Positions 36,901 through 45,820 of a stretch of 64,000 bases of DNA are shown piece after piece (position 1 is the stretch's first letter; the number at the start of each line of letters is the position of its first letter). Where the stretch lies: assembly GCF_004343035.1 (NCBI RefSeq), contig NZ_SMCQ01000013.1, positions 18,325 to 82,324 of the forward strand. The letters are read 5' to 3'. Source of the DNA: Longibaculum muris (GTDB lineage: Bacteria > Bacillota_I > Bacilli_A > Erysipelotrichales > Coprobacillaceae). The notes beneath the pieces are model-generated. The model did not search any database. It was not told the origin of the DNA and saw only the letters and a program-made list of their open reading frames with translations. Both the position numbers and the translations under genes were made by a program.

Positions 36901-37056
36901 ATGGCTAAAGATGTAAAATGTAGCGTGGATACTTGTAAGTATTATTGTGATGGTCAATGTGAAGCAAGTTGTATTCATGTAGATAATTGTCATTGTAATG
37001 AAGCAAAACATATTTCTGAAACAGCGTGTGATACATTTGAATGTAAAGGTAAATAA
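36901..37056 (+). CDS. DUF1540-family cysteine-rich small protein
   Basis: The 51-residue product, preceded by GGAGGTGAAACC, has nine Cys at 7, 12, 16, 20, 24, 30, 32, 43 and 48. The arrangement VKCSVDTCKYY, then ACDTFECKGK, is the pattern of DUF1540 proteins, common in spore-forming Firmicutes and probably metal-binding. It lies 22 bases after the Cse60-like gene and shares its terminator, so the two likely form a small operon, possibly expressed during sporulation. Function is unknown. Confidence 0.88.
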   Translation: MAKDVKCSVDTCKYYCDGQCEASCIHVDNCHCNEAKHISETACDTFECKGK

Positions 37057-37077
37057 AAGGCTAATTTAGCCTTTTTC
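37056..37077 (+). terminator. Terminator after the DUF1540 gene
   Basis: AAAGGCTA (37056-37063), loop ATT, TAGCCTTT (37067-37074), then TT and a T-rich stretch. Confidence 0.82.
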
Positions 37078-37147
37078 TTTTGTTTTTGTACAATTTAGAA
37101 ATACTTATATGAAAAATAAGAAAAATCAAGGAATATCTAATCATGAC

Positions 37148-37176
37148 TTTCATCATTATGATAAAGATGTTATAAT
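37148..37176 (+). promoter_or_regulatory. Promoter of the lipoprotein-rsuA transcript
   Basis: -35 TTTCAT (37148-37153), 17 nt, -10 TATAAT (37171-37176) with TGT before it (extended -10). Confidence 0.68.
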
Positions 37177-37191
37177 AGAAAAGGTGATAAT

Positions 37192-37659
37192 ATGAAAAAA
37201 ATCATATGGCTGATGGTCACCTTATTGTTTTGTGTTTCATGTACACAATCACAAATTGACCCTCGTTTTGAAGAATATCAACAAATTAAAGATCATTTAA
37301 TAACAAAAAAGTCTTTTGATCAGGATTTTGATTTTCAAATACGCGTTATTTTTAATCAAATGGATAAAGGTTATCGTTATGATGTTCTTATTGATCATGC
37401 TCAAGTTGATATGTATGATATACAGGCTATGGCGTATGCTGGTGAGTCTGATAAAAAAATGTGCCCAGTGATTGGTTTATTTGACGATGAACCTTATCAC
37501 TTGAAAGTCGGTTTGGTTGATAAAGAAAATCATTTTTATAAAGGTATTCAATTATCTGGAGAATGTTCTTCAAAAAAATCAATTAAAGTTTATATTTCTT
37601 ATTATCAAGATGAACAAAAATCTAAAAAAGTCATCAAGTATATTGAGGTGAAGGAATGA
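37192..37659 (+). CDS. Putative lipoprotein of unknown function
   Basis: The 155-residue product has a lipoprotein signal peptide (MKKIIWLMVTLLFCVSC) with the lipidated Cys at 17. The mature part is mostly beta-rich with two further Cys (in KKMCPVIGL and GECSSKK) and may form a small sandwich domain on the outer face of the membrane. No family is recognised. The stop overlaps the start of the pseudouridine synthase gene by four bases, which links their expression without suggesting a shared function. Confidence 0.75.
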   Translation: MKKIIWLMVTLLFCVSCTQSQIDPRFEEYQQIKDHLITKKSFDQDFDFQIRVIFNQMDKGYRYDVLIDHAQVDMYDIQAMAYAGESDKKMCPVIGLFDDEPYHLKVGLVDKENHFYKGIQLSGECSSKKSIKVYISYYQDEQKSKKVIKYIEVKE

Positions 37660-38375
37660 GATTAGATAAATTATTAGCCCATAGTGGTTTTGGAACACGT
37701 AAAGAAGTAAAGGAATTAATAAAAAAAGGATTTGTTAGTGTTAATGATGAAACGATAAAGACTGATAAAATGCATGTTGATCCACAAAAAGACGTGGTGA
37801 AAGTGGATGATGAAGTCATTACATATGAAGAAAAAGTTTATTATATGTTAAATAAACCAAGTGGTTATGTGAGTGCAACTGAAGATCAATTACATCCTAC
37901 AGTTGTAGATTTAATCGATGATTATTATCGTAATGATTTATTTCCTGTAGGAAGATTAGATATTGATACAGTTGGGTTGCTGTTGTTGACAAATGATGGT
38001 GTTTTAGCTCATCAATTACTGTCTCCTAAAAAACATTGTCCAAAAGTTTATTATGCAAAAATAAATGGTGTTGTGACAAATGATGATGTTCAAAAGTTTT
38101 TGGATGGTATAACGATTGATGATTATCAATGTCAACCAGCCCATTTAACAATTTTATCACATGATGAGACAACAAGTGAAATTGAAGTTGAAATTTATGA
38201 GGGAAAATTTCATCAAGTGAAAAAAATGTTTTTGGCAGTAGGGAAAGAAGTTGTTTTTTTAAAGAGAATTCGTATGAAAAATTTAGAATTAGACGAATCT
38301 TTGGCACTAGGAGAGTATCGTCGATTAACGAATGAAGAATTAGATAGATTAAAAGATGAATCTATGCTACAATAA
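37656..38375 (+). CDS. rsuA: 16S rRNA pseudouridine synthase (RsuA/RluB family)
   Basis: The 239-residue product has an N-terminal S4 RNA-binding domain (MRLDKLLAHSGFGTRKEVKELIKKG) and the catalytic domain with GRLDIDTVGLLLLTNDG, whose Asp is the nucleophile. MLNKPSGYVSAT and the length favour the RsuA subgroup (U516 of 16S rRNA) over RluB, but the exact target is inferred. GAGGTGAAGG precedes the ATG, within the lipoprotein gene. Confidence 0.9.
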   Translation: MRLDKLLAHSGFGTRKEVKELIKKGFVSVNDETIKTDKMHVDPQKDVVKVDDEVITYEEKVYYMLNKPSGYVSATEDQLHPTVVDLIDDYYRNDLFPVGRLDIDTVGLLLLTNDGVLAHQLLSPKKHCPKVYYAKINGVVTNDDVQKFLDGITIDDYQCQPAHLTILSHDETTSEIEVEIYEGKFHQVKKMFLAVGKEVVFLKRIRMKNLELDESLALGEYRRLTNEELDRLKDESMLQ

Positions 38376-38396
38376 TAAAAAATATTGGAGGGACAT

Positions 38397-39050
38397 ATGC
38401 GTTTAAGAAATAATCCTAAAGCAAATGAAATTTTAGAAAATCACAAAGATATTGTTGTTTTTAATCCAAATGAAAATAAAGGAAAGTGGCATGATGTTTT
38501 TGGTAATGATCATCCTATTTATATTGAGATAGGTATGGGTAAAGGTGATTTTATTATTGAAAATGCTAAGACATATCCAGATATTAATTTTATTGGTATT
38601 GAGAAGTTTCCTAGTGTCATGGTAGGAGCTTTAAAAAAGATTGATGAGGAAGAACCTTTAGCTAATTTAAGATTAATGAAAGTCGATGCGATTGAATTAA
38701 ATGATATTTTTTTAGAAAATGAAGTTAGTCGAATTTATCTTAATTTTAGTGATCCTTGGCCTAAGAAAAAACATGCCAAACGTCGCTTGACTTCTGAAAC
38801 GTTTTTACCGATTTATCAAAATATCTTAAAGCGTGATGGTGAATTGATTTTAAAAACTGATAATCGAACTTTATTTGAATATTCTTTAATATCATTTCAA
38901 CAGTTTGGTTTACAGTTTGAAGATGTGTGCTTAGATTTACATCATAGTGATGGTTATGAAGATAACATTCAAACTGAATATGAGCGTAAATTTTCACCAT
39001 TTGGACCGATATATCGTATTGTAACAAAATTTAAAGGAGATGAGTCATAA
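38397..39050 (+). CDS. trmB: tRNA (guanine-N7-)-methyltransferase
   Basis: TrmB makes m7G46 in tRNA using SAM. ATG 38397 has GGAGGG at 38387-38392; an in-frame TTG at 38385 is less likely. The 217-residue product has the SAM-binding strand-loop IEIGMGKGDF, FIGIEKF, the family's NFSDPWPKKKHAKRRLT block with the catalytic Asp, and the C-terminal TEYERKF motif. The last base of the stop is the first base of the thioredoxin-like gene. Confidence 0.97.
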   Translation: MRLRNNPKANEILENHKDIVVFNPNENKGKWHDVFGNDHPIYIEIGMGKGDFIIENAKTYPDINFIGIEKFPSVMVGALKKIDEEEPLANLRLMKVDAIELNDIFLENEVSRIYLNFSDPWPKKKHAKRRLTSETFLPIYQNILKRDGELILKTDNRTLFEYSLISFQQFGLQFEDVCLDLHHSDGYEDNIQTEYERKFSPFGPIYRIVTKFKGDES

Positions 39051-39370
39051 TGGATAGTTTAACAAAGATTAGTACTCTAGAAGCTTATGAAGAAGCAAAG
39101 AAAGGACATGCAATGATGGTGTTTTCAACAACTTGGTGTCCAGATTGTCATTTTTTAAAAACATTTATTGATGATCTTGTCAAAGATAATGCTGAATGGA
39201 CTTTTTATTACATTGATCGTGATGAGATGATTGATTTATGTATTGATTTAGAAATTATGGGTATTCCTTCTTTTATTGCCTATAAAGATGGTAAAGAAGT
39301 TGCTCGTTTAGTTAATAAATTAAGAAAAACACAAGCTGATGTACAAGCTTTTATTGATTCTATAGAATAG
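39050..39370 (+). CDS. Thioredoxin-like protein (YtpP type)
   Basis: The 106-residue thioredoxin fold has the redox motif W-C30-P-D-C33 and a cis-Pro in MGIPSF. WCPDC differs from the classical WCGPC of TrxA. It is followed by a YtpR gene, as ytpP is near ytpR in B. subtilis. The cellular substrate is unknown. Confidence 0.9.
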   Translation: MDSLTKISTLEAYEEAKKGHAMMVFSTTWCPDCHFLKTFIDDLVKDNAEWTFYYIDRDEMIDLCIDLEIMGIPSFIAYKDGKEVARLVNKLRKTQADVQAFIDSIE

Positions 39371-39380
39371 GGGAGAAAAA

Positions 39381-39983
39381 ATGAACTTACATGCTTTTTA
39401 TAATCAAGAACATATTGGTGATGTGTTATTAATTCGTTTAACACATATTAGAAAAGTTACACATTTTCTTCGAGAAGATGATTTATGTATTTTATATCAT
39501 CAAGATAAAGTTATTGGATATAATTTATTTCATGCATCTTCTTATATTTCTCATTTATCAGAAGGTAAAGTAAAGATAACACCTACTTTTGTTGATGAGT
39601 TAAATGCAGTTTTAACAAAATATCAACAAGATACAGTTACAAGTGATTATGATGATCATTTTAGAGTTGGAAAAGTTGTCGAGATGAAAGAACATCCTGA
39701 TTCTGATCATATGCATATTTGCCAAGTTGATACAGGGGATGAAATTTTACAAATTGTTTGTGGAGCACCTAACGTTGCATTAAATCAATTAGTTGTTGTT
39801 GCTAAAAATGATGCAGTTATGCCTTCAGGTCTTGTGATTCGTCCATCAAAGTTAAGAGGAATTGAATCAAATGGAATGTTATGCTCAGCACGTGAACTTG
39901 CATTACCAAATGCACCACAAGTACGTGGAATTTTAATCTTAGATGAAGCTGATTATCAAGTCGGTGATTCGTTTTTTAAATAA
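39381..39983 (+). CDS. ytpR: YtpR-family tRNA-binding domain protein
   Basis: The 200-residue product has an N-terminal YtpR-specific part and a C-terminal tRNA-binding OB fold (about 90-195), similar to the N-terminal domain of PheT and the C-terminus of bacterial MetRS. The hallmark is VCGAPNVALNQLVVVAK followed by SNGMLCSARELAL. GGGGAGAAAA precedes it. No synthetase domain is attached. Confidence 0.95.
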   Translation: MNLHAFYNQEHIGDVLLIRLTHIRKVTHFLREDDLCILYHQDKVIGYNLFHASSYISHLSEGKVKITPTFVDELNAVLTKYQQDTVTSDYDDHFRVGKVVEMKEHPDSDHMHICQVDTGDEILQIVCGAPNVALNQLVVVAKNDAVMPSGLVIRPSKLRGIESNGMLCSARELALPNAPQVRGILILDEADYQVGDSFFK

Positions 39984-39997
39984 GGAGGGGAAGAAAT

Positions 39998-40612
39998 ATG
40001 TTTAAAAAGTTTTTTGGACACGATGATGAAGAAGATGAAGTTTTTGAATCTGTTGATCCTGTCTTAGAACAAAGAAGAAAAGAAAAATTTAGCACTCCTT
40101 TGATTTATAATGACGAAGAAGAAACAGAAGAAGTAGAAAAAAAGGAAGAAAAGAAACCAGAGCCTAAAAAAACAGTGACTTTAGATACAACTTATCATAT
40201 GAGTGAGATTATTTCACCAATGACAGGTTTAAAAGAAACAAAAAAACCAGAGGTTAAAGTCAATAAACCAAAAGTTAAAAAAATAAAAAAAGAAACTGAT
40301 GAACTGATTCCAATTATTAGTCCATTTTATGGACCTGCTACAAATTTAGAAGAAGAAAAAGTTGAAAAGAAGCCAGAAGTAAAAAAAGAAAAGGCTGTTC
40401 ATGAAGATGAACCAAGTGTAGAAAACAATTTGAGAAATATTGCTCATATTGTTGAAGAAGAACAAGATCAATTGAAAATTATTGAAGAACGTACAGGTGA
40501 ATTTAAATTAGATTTTAAAAATAAAGATGAAGATTCATTTATTGATGAAATTGATGATTCAATGAGTTTAGATGAGTTAATGAGTCTTTATGAAAAGAAA
40601 TTTAAAGATTAA
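39998..40612 (+). CDS. Charged low-complexity protein with two SPxxG motifs
   Basis: The 204-residue product begins MFKKFFGHDDEED and is dominated by Glu, Lys, Asp and Pro, so it is probably disordered in the middle. Two short conserved-looking motifs stand out, ISPMTGL at about 68-74 and ISPFYGP at about 105-111. The C-terminal helix is SMSLDELMSLYEKKFKD. No enzyme domain is visible. In B. subtilis the gene after ytpR is sftA, whose product has a long charged linker before its motor domain. This might be a truncated counterpart, but that is speculative. It shares one base with the acpS start. Confidence 0.7.
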   Translation: MFKKFFGHDDEEDEVFESVDPVLEQRRKEKFSTPLIYNDEEETEEVEKKEEKKPEPKKTVTLDTTYHMSEIISPMTGLKETKKPEVKVNKPKVKKIKKETDELIPIISPFYGPATNLEEEKVEKKPEVKKEKAVHEDEPSVENNLRNIAHIVEEEQDQLKIIEERTGEFKLDFKNKDEDSFIDEIDDSMSLDELMSLYEKKFKD

Positions 40613-40941
40613 TGAAGGGAATAGGTGTTGATATCATTGATCTTGAACGATTGGATATTGAGAACGTTCATTTTGTTAAAAGAGTATTAAGCGATAAAGA
40701 ATATCAACTCTTTTTGCAAATGAATTCTTCTAAACGTCGTTTAGAATTTTTAGGTGGTCGTTTTGCTGGGAAAGAAGCATATTTAAAAGCAAATCATAAA
40801 GGATTAGGTGGAATTGATTTTCATGATATTGAGATTTTAAATCATGATGATGGGAGTCCTTATCTTAATGATGAAAATGCATGTATATCTATTTCACATG
40901 AGAATAAATATGCGATTGCCTTTGTTGTGATTGAAAAGTAA
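40612..40941 (+). CDS. acpS: Holo-[acyl-carrier-protein] synthase
   Basis: AcpS transfers phosphopantetheine from CoA to ACP. The 109-residue product has the two family signatures GVDIIDLERL (metal Asp) near the N-terminus and GRFAGKEAYLKA (catalytic Glu and Lys), and the C-terminal SISHENKYAIAFV. The start overlaps the upstream stop by one base, and no strong Shine-Dalgarno sequence is seen, so translation probably depends on coupling. Confidence 0.96.
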   Translation: MKGIGVDIIDLERLDIENVHFVKRVLSDKEYQLFLQMNSSKRRLEFLGGRFAGKEAYLKANHKGLGGIDFHDIEILNHDDGSPYLNDENACISISHENKYAIAFVVIEK

Positions 40942-40962
40942 TAGGAAACTATTGCTTTTTTT
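40938..40962 (+). terminator. Terminator after acpS
   Basis: GTAATAG (40938-40944), tetraloop GAAA, CTATTGC (40949-40955), then seven T. Confidence 0.82.
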
Positions 40963-41124
40963 AATATAAATGAAATTTTTTTCTCTTTTTCTGATTATTA
41001 TTAAATCGAAATTTTAAAATTTGTCGTTAAAATTATAGTTTTTTGATAATCAAAAATGTAAAAAATATAGAAATGTTTTACAAAATTAATGAAAAAATGC
41101 TGTTTGTTATAAAATATGAGAAAA

Positions 41125-41153
41125 TTGGGTTTTTGTCGCTTTTTGTTTATACT
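41125..41153 (+). promoter_or_regulatory. Promoter of the tail-less ssb gene
   Basis: -35 TTGGGT (41125-41130), 17 nt, -10 TATACT (41148-41153). The preceding 160 bases are very AT-rich with no other clear feature. Confidence 0.6.
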
Positions 41154-41176
41154 ATTAACAAGGAGGAAATATAAAA

Positions 41177-41515
41177 ATGTTTAATGAAATTATTTTAATA
41201 GGGAAATTAGCAGGGAGACCGGTAGTAAAAGAAACCCAAAACGGTGTTAAGTTATCAACAATTGTTGTTGATGTAGAAAGACCATATCGTAATAATTTAG
41301 GTATTAAAGACCATGATTATATTCGATGTGTTTTATGGAAAGGGATTGCTCAAGAGGTAGCAGATTGTTGTGATATTGGAAGTTTTATTGGTTTAAAAGG
41401 ACGCTTACAATCTAGAACATATGAAACTTCTGATCAACAAACATCAACTGTTATGGAAGTAAAGATCGAACATGTTGAATTTTTGGATAAATATTTGATA
41501 AAAAGTAGTAGCTAA
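41177..41515 (+). CDS. Single-stranded DNA-binding protein paralogue without acidic tail (SsbB-like)
   Basis: The 112-residue product is a single OB fold: FNEIILIGKLAGRPVVKETQNG, DYIRCVLWKGIAQEV, LKGRLQSRTYET. It ends KYLIKSSS and lacks the disordered linker and the DDDLPF-type acidic tip by which the main SSB recruits partners. B. subtilis SsbB, the competence-induced paralogue, has the same size and lacks the tail. A second, full-length ssb is expected elsewhere, for example by rpsF. An AAGGAGG site lies 5' of the ATG, and a terminator follows. Confidence 0.88.
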   Translation: MFNEIILIGKLAGRPVVKETQNGVKLSTIVVDVERPYRNNLGIKDHDYIRCVLWKGIAQEVADCCDIGSFIGLKGRLQSRTYETSDQQTSTVMEVKIEHVEFLDKYLIKSSS

Positions 41516-41527
41516 TACTACTTTTTT
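41503..41527 (+). terminator. Terminator after ssb
   Basis: AAGTAGTA (41503-41510), loop GCTAA, TACTACTT (41516-41523), T-run. The 5' arm lies within the last codons of ssb. Confidence 0.87.
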
Positions 41528-41585
41528 GTTTCTTTTTGGTTGAGAATTGTGTAAAATAGATGAGTATAGAGAAAGGAGTTCGATT

Positions 41586-43394
41586 ATGAAAATAGATCAA
41601 TCACATATAAGAAATTTTTCTATCATTGCACATATCGATCATGGAAAATCAACGCTTGCTGATAGAATTTTACAATTAACAGGTGCTGTTGCTGAGCGTG
41701 AAATGAAAGAACAACTCCTTGATAGTATGGATTTAGAAAGAGAACGTGGTATTACCATCAAATTAAATGCAGTACAATTAACATATACCGCTAAAAATGG
41801 TGAAACATATTTATTACATTTAATTGACACACCAGGTCACGTCGATTTTACTTATGAAGTTTCTCGTTCATTGGCTGCATGCGAAGGTGCAGTTTTGGTA
41901 GTCGATGCCGCACAAGGTGTTGAAGCCCAGACTTTAGCAAATGTTTTTTTAGCCTTGGATAATGATTTAGAAATTTTACCAGTCATTAATAAAATTGATT
42001 TGCCAAGTGCTGATCCTCAACGCGTGATACATGAAGTTGAGGAAATTATTGGCTTGCCAGCAGATGATGCTCCACTTATTTCAGCAAAAACAGGATTAAA
42101 TGTTATAGATGTTTTAGAGGACATTGTTCATAATGTTCCTGCTCCTAAAGGTGATATTAATCATCCAACTCAAGCTTTAATCTTTGATTCCTTCTATGAT
42201 AGCTATCGCGGTGTTATTGTCTTTGTCTGTGTTAAAGAAGGAAAAATTAAAGTTGGTGATCAAATCAAGTTTATGGCGACTGATGCCATTTATGAAGTTG
42301 TTGAAGTTGGAGTTCGTACACCTAAAGAAGTGAAGAAAGATGAACTTGTAACTGGTGAAGTTGGTTGGATTGCAGCATCAATTAAATCTATTCAGGATGT
42401 TCATGTTGGGGATACAATTACAACTTTAGACAACGAATCTTCTCATCAATTACCAGGATATCGTAAATTAAATCCAATGGTTTATTGTGGACTTTATCCT
42501 GTAGATAATGCCAAATATAAGGATTTAAGAGAAGCATTAGAAAAAATGAAACTCAGTGATTCTTCTTTAATCTTTGAACCAGAAACTTCACAAGCATTAG
42601 GCTTTGGTTTTAGATGTGGATTCTTAGGATTGTTACATATGGATGTTATTGAGGAAAGATTGGAACGTGAATTTGATTTAGAATTAATTGCAACTGCTCC
42701 ATCTGTTGTTTATCATTGTTATTTAACAGATGGAACAATGGAAGAAATTGATAACCCTGCTGCATTACCAGGACCACAAAAAATAGATCATATCGAAGAA
42801 CCATATGTGAAAGCTTCAATTATGACACCTAATGAATTTGTAGGTCCAATTATGGAGTTATGTCAATCAAAACGTGGTGAATATCAGGATATTGAATATA
42901 TTGATGATTTACGTCGTAATGTTATTTATTTGATACCATTAAGTGAGATTGTTTATGATTTCTTTGATAAACTTAAATCATGTACAAAAGGGTATGCATC
43001 TTTTGATTATGAATTAAGTGGTTATAAAGAAAGTAAATTAACAAGAATGGATATTTTGTTAAATGGTGATATTGTTGATGCTTTATCAACAATTGTTCAT
43101 AAAGATTTTGCTTATAATCGTGGTCGTATTATTTGTGAAAAGCTAAAAGAAATTATTCCTAAACAAATGTTTGAAGTTCCTATTCAGGCTGCAATTCAGG
43201 GAAAAGTCATTGCCAGAACAAATATTAAGGCTATGCGTAAAAACGTTTTAGCAAAATGCTATGGTGGAGATATTTCACGTAAAAAGAAATTGTTAGAAAA
43301 ACAAAAAGAAGGTAAAAAGCGTATGAAAGCAGTAGGTAGTGTTGAAATACCACAGGAAGCTTTTATGGCTATTCTATCAGTTGATGATGATTAA
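41586..43394 (+). CDS. lepA: Elongation factor 4 (LepA), ribosomal GTPase
   Basis: LepA acts on ribosomes during initiation and under stress. ATG 41586 is supported by GAAAGGAG; the frame is open up to 41547 without a ribosome site. The 602-residue product has G1 AHIDHGKST at 15-23, G3 DTPGHVDF and NKID, followed by EF-G-like domains and the LepA-specific C-terminal domain ([20 protein letters not shown]). No promoter is certain; TAAAAT at 41552-41557 has only a weak -35. Confidence 0.98.
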   Translation: MKIDQSHIRNFSIIAHIDHGKSTLADRILQLTGAVAEREMKEQLLDSMDLERERGITIKLNAVQLTYTAKNGETYLLHLIDTPGHVDFTYEVSRSLAACEGAVLVVDAAQGVEAQTLANVFLALDNDLEILPVINKIDLPSADPQRVIHEVEEIIGLPADDAPLISAKTGLNVIDVLEDIVHNVPAPKGDINHPTQALIFDSFYDSYRGVIVFVCVKEGKIKVGDQIKFMATDAIYEVVEVGVRTPKEVKKDELVTGEVGWIAASIKSIQDVHVGDTITTLDNESSHQLPGYRKLNPMVYCGLYPVDNAKYKDLREALEKMKLSDSSLIFEPETSQALGFGFRCGFLGLLHMDVIEERLEREFDLELIATAPSVVYHCYLTDGTMEEIDNPAALPGPQKIDHIEEPYVKASIMTPNEFVGPIMELCQSKRGEYQDIEYIDDLRRNVIYLIPLSEIVYDFFDKLKSCTKGYASFDYELSGYKESKLTRMDILLNGDIVDALSTIVHKDFAYNRGRIICEKLKEIIPKQMFEVPIQAAIQGKVIARTNIKAMRKNVLAKCYGGDISRKKKLLEKQKEGKKRMKAVGSVEIPQEAFMAILSVDDD

Positions 43395-43399
43395 TTTTG

Positions 43400-43422
43400 A
43401 GGTAGGAAATCCTACCTTTTTT
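43400..43422 (+). terminator. Terminator after lepA
   Basis: AGGTAGG (43400-43406), AAAT, CCTACCT (43411-43417), then T-run. Confidence 0.86.
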
Positions 43423-43462
43423 ACTTTATTGACATTTTGTGAAATTCAGTTTTTCTTTTGAG

Positions 43463-43490
43463 TTGATTTACTTTCAAAATTGTTTATAAT
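43463..43490 (+). promoter_or_regulatory. Promoter of the class B PBP gene
   Basis: -35 TTGATT (43463-43468), 16 nt, -10 TATAAT (43485-43490). Confidence 0.72.
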
Positions 43491-43515
43491 ATAATAAGTT
43501 GTGGAGGTGCATGGA

Positions 43516-45567
43516 ATGAGTTTTTTTAGAAAAAGCCCAATCAGATTTGATGGGACAAAAGAAATTGAAACAAAAGTAAAAAATCAAACTGATAATGTTA
43601 TCTCTAGAAGATTTAAAATATTAATGGTTGGTGTTGGAGCGATTGGAGTCTTGTTGTTAGTGAGATTATTTATGACTCAAATTAGTGAAAAAGATTATTA
43701 TGATACTAAATTAATTCAATACAATACAAGTATTTTTACTGCTGATACTTTTAGAGGAAATATCTATGATCGTAATTATAACCGTTTGGTTTATAATAAA
43801 AATATTAATTGTGCAACATATTATGCTGTTAAAAATATTAAAGAAGAAGAAATTAATGTTATTGTTAATTTTTTAATAAAAAATGTTCGTGTTGATATTG
43901 AAGATGTCACTGAACGTGATAAAAAAGATTTTTTAATTTTAAAAGATTCTGATTTTGTAAAAGGATTATTAAGCAAAGAAGAATTAAAGCAAGATGACAG
44001 TACAGTATATAAATTACAATTAAGTCGTATTACTGAAGATATGTTAAAACAAAAATTAACGGATCATGATATCCAGTATTATATGTTATTCTCAAAGATT
44101 CGAAATTGTACGAGTGGATCGGTTGTTTTACTAGAGGGTCTTTCAATCAAGGAAGCAAGTTTGATAGGAGAAAATTCTAACTTGTTAAGAGGAATCAAAG
44201 TGACAAATGATTGGTCCAGAGAGTATACATATGATGAGATATTCCGTTCTGTTTTAGGACGTGTCACAACTAAAAAGCAAGGGTTACCTGCTAATATGAA
44301 GGATTTGTTATTGGCTAAAGACTATAATAATGATTCACGTGTTGGAGTTAGTGGGTTAGAAGCTCAATATGAAAGTATTTTAGCGGGAACATCAGCGAAA
44401 TATTCAATGTCTTATGATAATGAAGGTAATCCTATTATTAAATCGGTATCAAGTGGATCTAAAGGTGATAACATTCGTTTATCTATTGATTGGGAGTTAC
44501 AAGAAATGTTAAGTAAGGACGTTGAGGACTTTTTAAAGAGTCGAACAGGTGGACCTTATAATAACCATTTATTCTTAACCCTTATTAATCCTAATAATGG
44601 TGAAATTATTGCAATGGTAGGGAAACAACGTGATCCAAAAACAGGTAAAATTACAGATTTTGCTTCTGGAAACTATTTATCTGCATATGCTGTTGGATCA
44701 ACTTTTAAAGGAGCTACTATTTACACTGGATTTAAAGAAGGTGTTTTAACAAAGGGACAAACTTTTGCTGATACTTCTGATGGTATTAAAATCAAAGGAA
44801 CACCAGCTAAAAAGTCATGGGATAAGAGAGGTTTGGGTGTCTTAAATGAAGTTCAAGCTTTAGCTAAATCCTCAAACGTTTATATGTTTTATGTGGCAAT
44901 TCGTTTAGGAAAAGGAAATTATGTACCAAATCAACCTTTGGATATTGATGAAAAAGCTTTTGATGTTTTGCGTAAAGATGCTGGAGAACTTGGACTTGGT
45001 GTAAAAACAGGTTTGGATGTTCCAACTGAAGCATTGGGATATCGTGGACCGGTGACAAGTCGTATGGCTGGTAATTTGCTTGACTTTGCTATTGGTCAAT
45101 ATGATACTTATACACCTATTCAAATGGCCCAATATGTTTCAACAATTGCAAATGGAGGGAAACGTATTCAACCACATTTCTTTGTTGAATCATTTGAAGA
45201 AAATGATGAAGGTCAAAAAATATCTTTATTACAACATCAAATTCAAATTTTGGATGATGTTTCAAGTTATTCTTTAGGTCTTGAACGTGTACAAACTGGA
45301 TTTAGAGAAGGTTGTGTGACTGGTCTAGCTAGAAACATGGATGGCTATTATAAGGCTGCAGGAAAGACTGGGACAGCTCAGGTACCAATAAAGGGAGTAG
45401 AGTATCAAAACCGTGCATTCGTTGGCTATGCGCCTTATGATGACCCACAAATTGCTGTTGCTTGTATGTCTGAAACACAAACTGAGAATTCAACAAGTGG
45501 ATGTAGTGCTATCCCAAAGAAGGCTTTAACAAAATACTTTGATAAATATGGAATAAAAAATAAATAA
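43516..45567 (+). CDS. Class B penicillin-binding protein (transpeptidase)
   Basis: This enzyme cross-links peptidoglycan. The start at 43516 follows GGAGGTG, and the frame continues upstream only through that site. The 683-residue product has a short cytoplasmic N-terminus, one membrane helix (about 35-57), a dimerisation domain with RGNIYDRNYNRLVYNKN, and the transpeptidase domain. Its active-site triad is STFK (Ser395, Lys398), SSN (452-454) and KTGT (617-620). No PASTA domains are present. It resembles the PBP2/PBP3 elongation or septal group, but which one cannot be decided here. Confidence 0.95.
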   Translation: MSFFRKSPIRFDGTKEIETKVKNQTDNVISRRFKILMVGVGAIGVLLLVRLFMTQISEKDYYDTKLIQYNTSIFTADTFRGNIYDRNYNRLVYNKNINCATYYAVKNIKEEEINVIVNFLIKNVRVDIEDVTERDKKDFLILKDSDFVKGLLSKEELKQDDSTVYKLQLSRITEDMLKQKLTDHDIQYYMLFSKIRNCTSGSVVLLEGLSIKEASLIGENSNLLRGIKVTNDWSREYTYDEIFRSVLGRVTTKKQGLPANMKDLLLAKDYNNDSRVGVSGLEAQYESILAGTSAKYSMSYDNEGNPIIKSVSSGSKGDNIRLSIDWELQEMLSKDVEDFLKSRTGGPYNNHLFLTLINPNNGEIIAMVGKQRDPKTGKITDFASGNYLSAYAVGSTFKGATIYTGFKEGVLTKGQTFADTSDGIKIKGTPAKKSWDKRGLGVLNEVQALAKSSNVYMFYVAIRLGKGNYVPNQPLDIDEKAFDVLRKDAGELGLGVKTGLDVPTEALGYRGPVTSRMAGNLLDFAIGQYDTYTPIQMAQYVSTIANGGKRIQPHFFVESFEENDEGQKISLLQHQIQILDDVSSYSLGLERVQTGFREGCVTGLARNMDGYYKAAGKTGTAQVPIKGVEYQNRAFVGYAPYDDPQIAVACMSETQTENSTSGCSAIPKKALTKYFDKYGIKNK

Positions 45568-45632
45568 AACTGTAGCAATTTGGTTGACTTTATGCTATTA
45601 TAGTATGGCGAAGTCATAATGGAGGTGTAAAA

Positions 45633-45782
45633 ATGAGAGAAAACATCATTTTGAAGTGTACAGAATGTGGTGAAGAAAACTACATTAATACTAAAAATAA
45701 AAGAAATCATCCAGAAAGAATGGAAGTTAAAAAATACTGTCCAAGATGTAACAAAAAAACTACTCATAAAGAAAAGAAATAA
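45633..45782 (+). CDS. rpmG: 50S ribosomal protein L33, zinc-binding form
   Basis: The 49-residue product preceded by GGAGGTG has the L33 pattern: CTEC near residues 9-12, [20 protein letters not shown], then CPRC at 36-39. The two CxxC pairs mark the zinc-containing version. An extended -10 (TGCTATTAT near 45593-45601) may serve as the promoter. In many Firmicutes rpmG precedes secE-nusG, but here it stands alone before an MBL hydrolase. Confidence 0.96.
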   Translation: MRENIILKCTECGEENYINTKNKRNHPERMEVKKYCPRCNKKTTHKEKK

Positions 45783-45800
45783 GCCTAAGGGCTTTTTTTC
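45781..45800 (+). terminator. Terminator after rpmG
   Basis: AAGCC (45781-45785), loop TAAG, GGCTT (45790-45794), then T-run. Short but typical. Confidence 0.75.
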
Positions 45801-45820
45801 TTTAGAAAGGAATTTTAATT

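Noticed and set aside
41120..41153. Membership of ssb in the comG/peptide promoter motif group
   Set aside because: GAAAATTGGG and a CGC 12 nt further on recall the motif, but GCGTATATATA and AGTAGG are absent and a SigmaA pair (TTGGGT-17-TATACT) is available.
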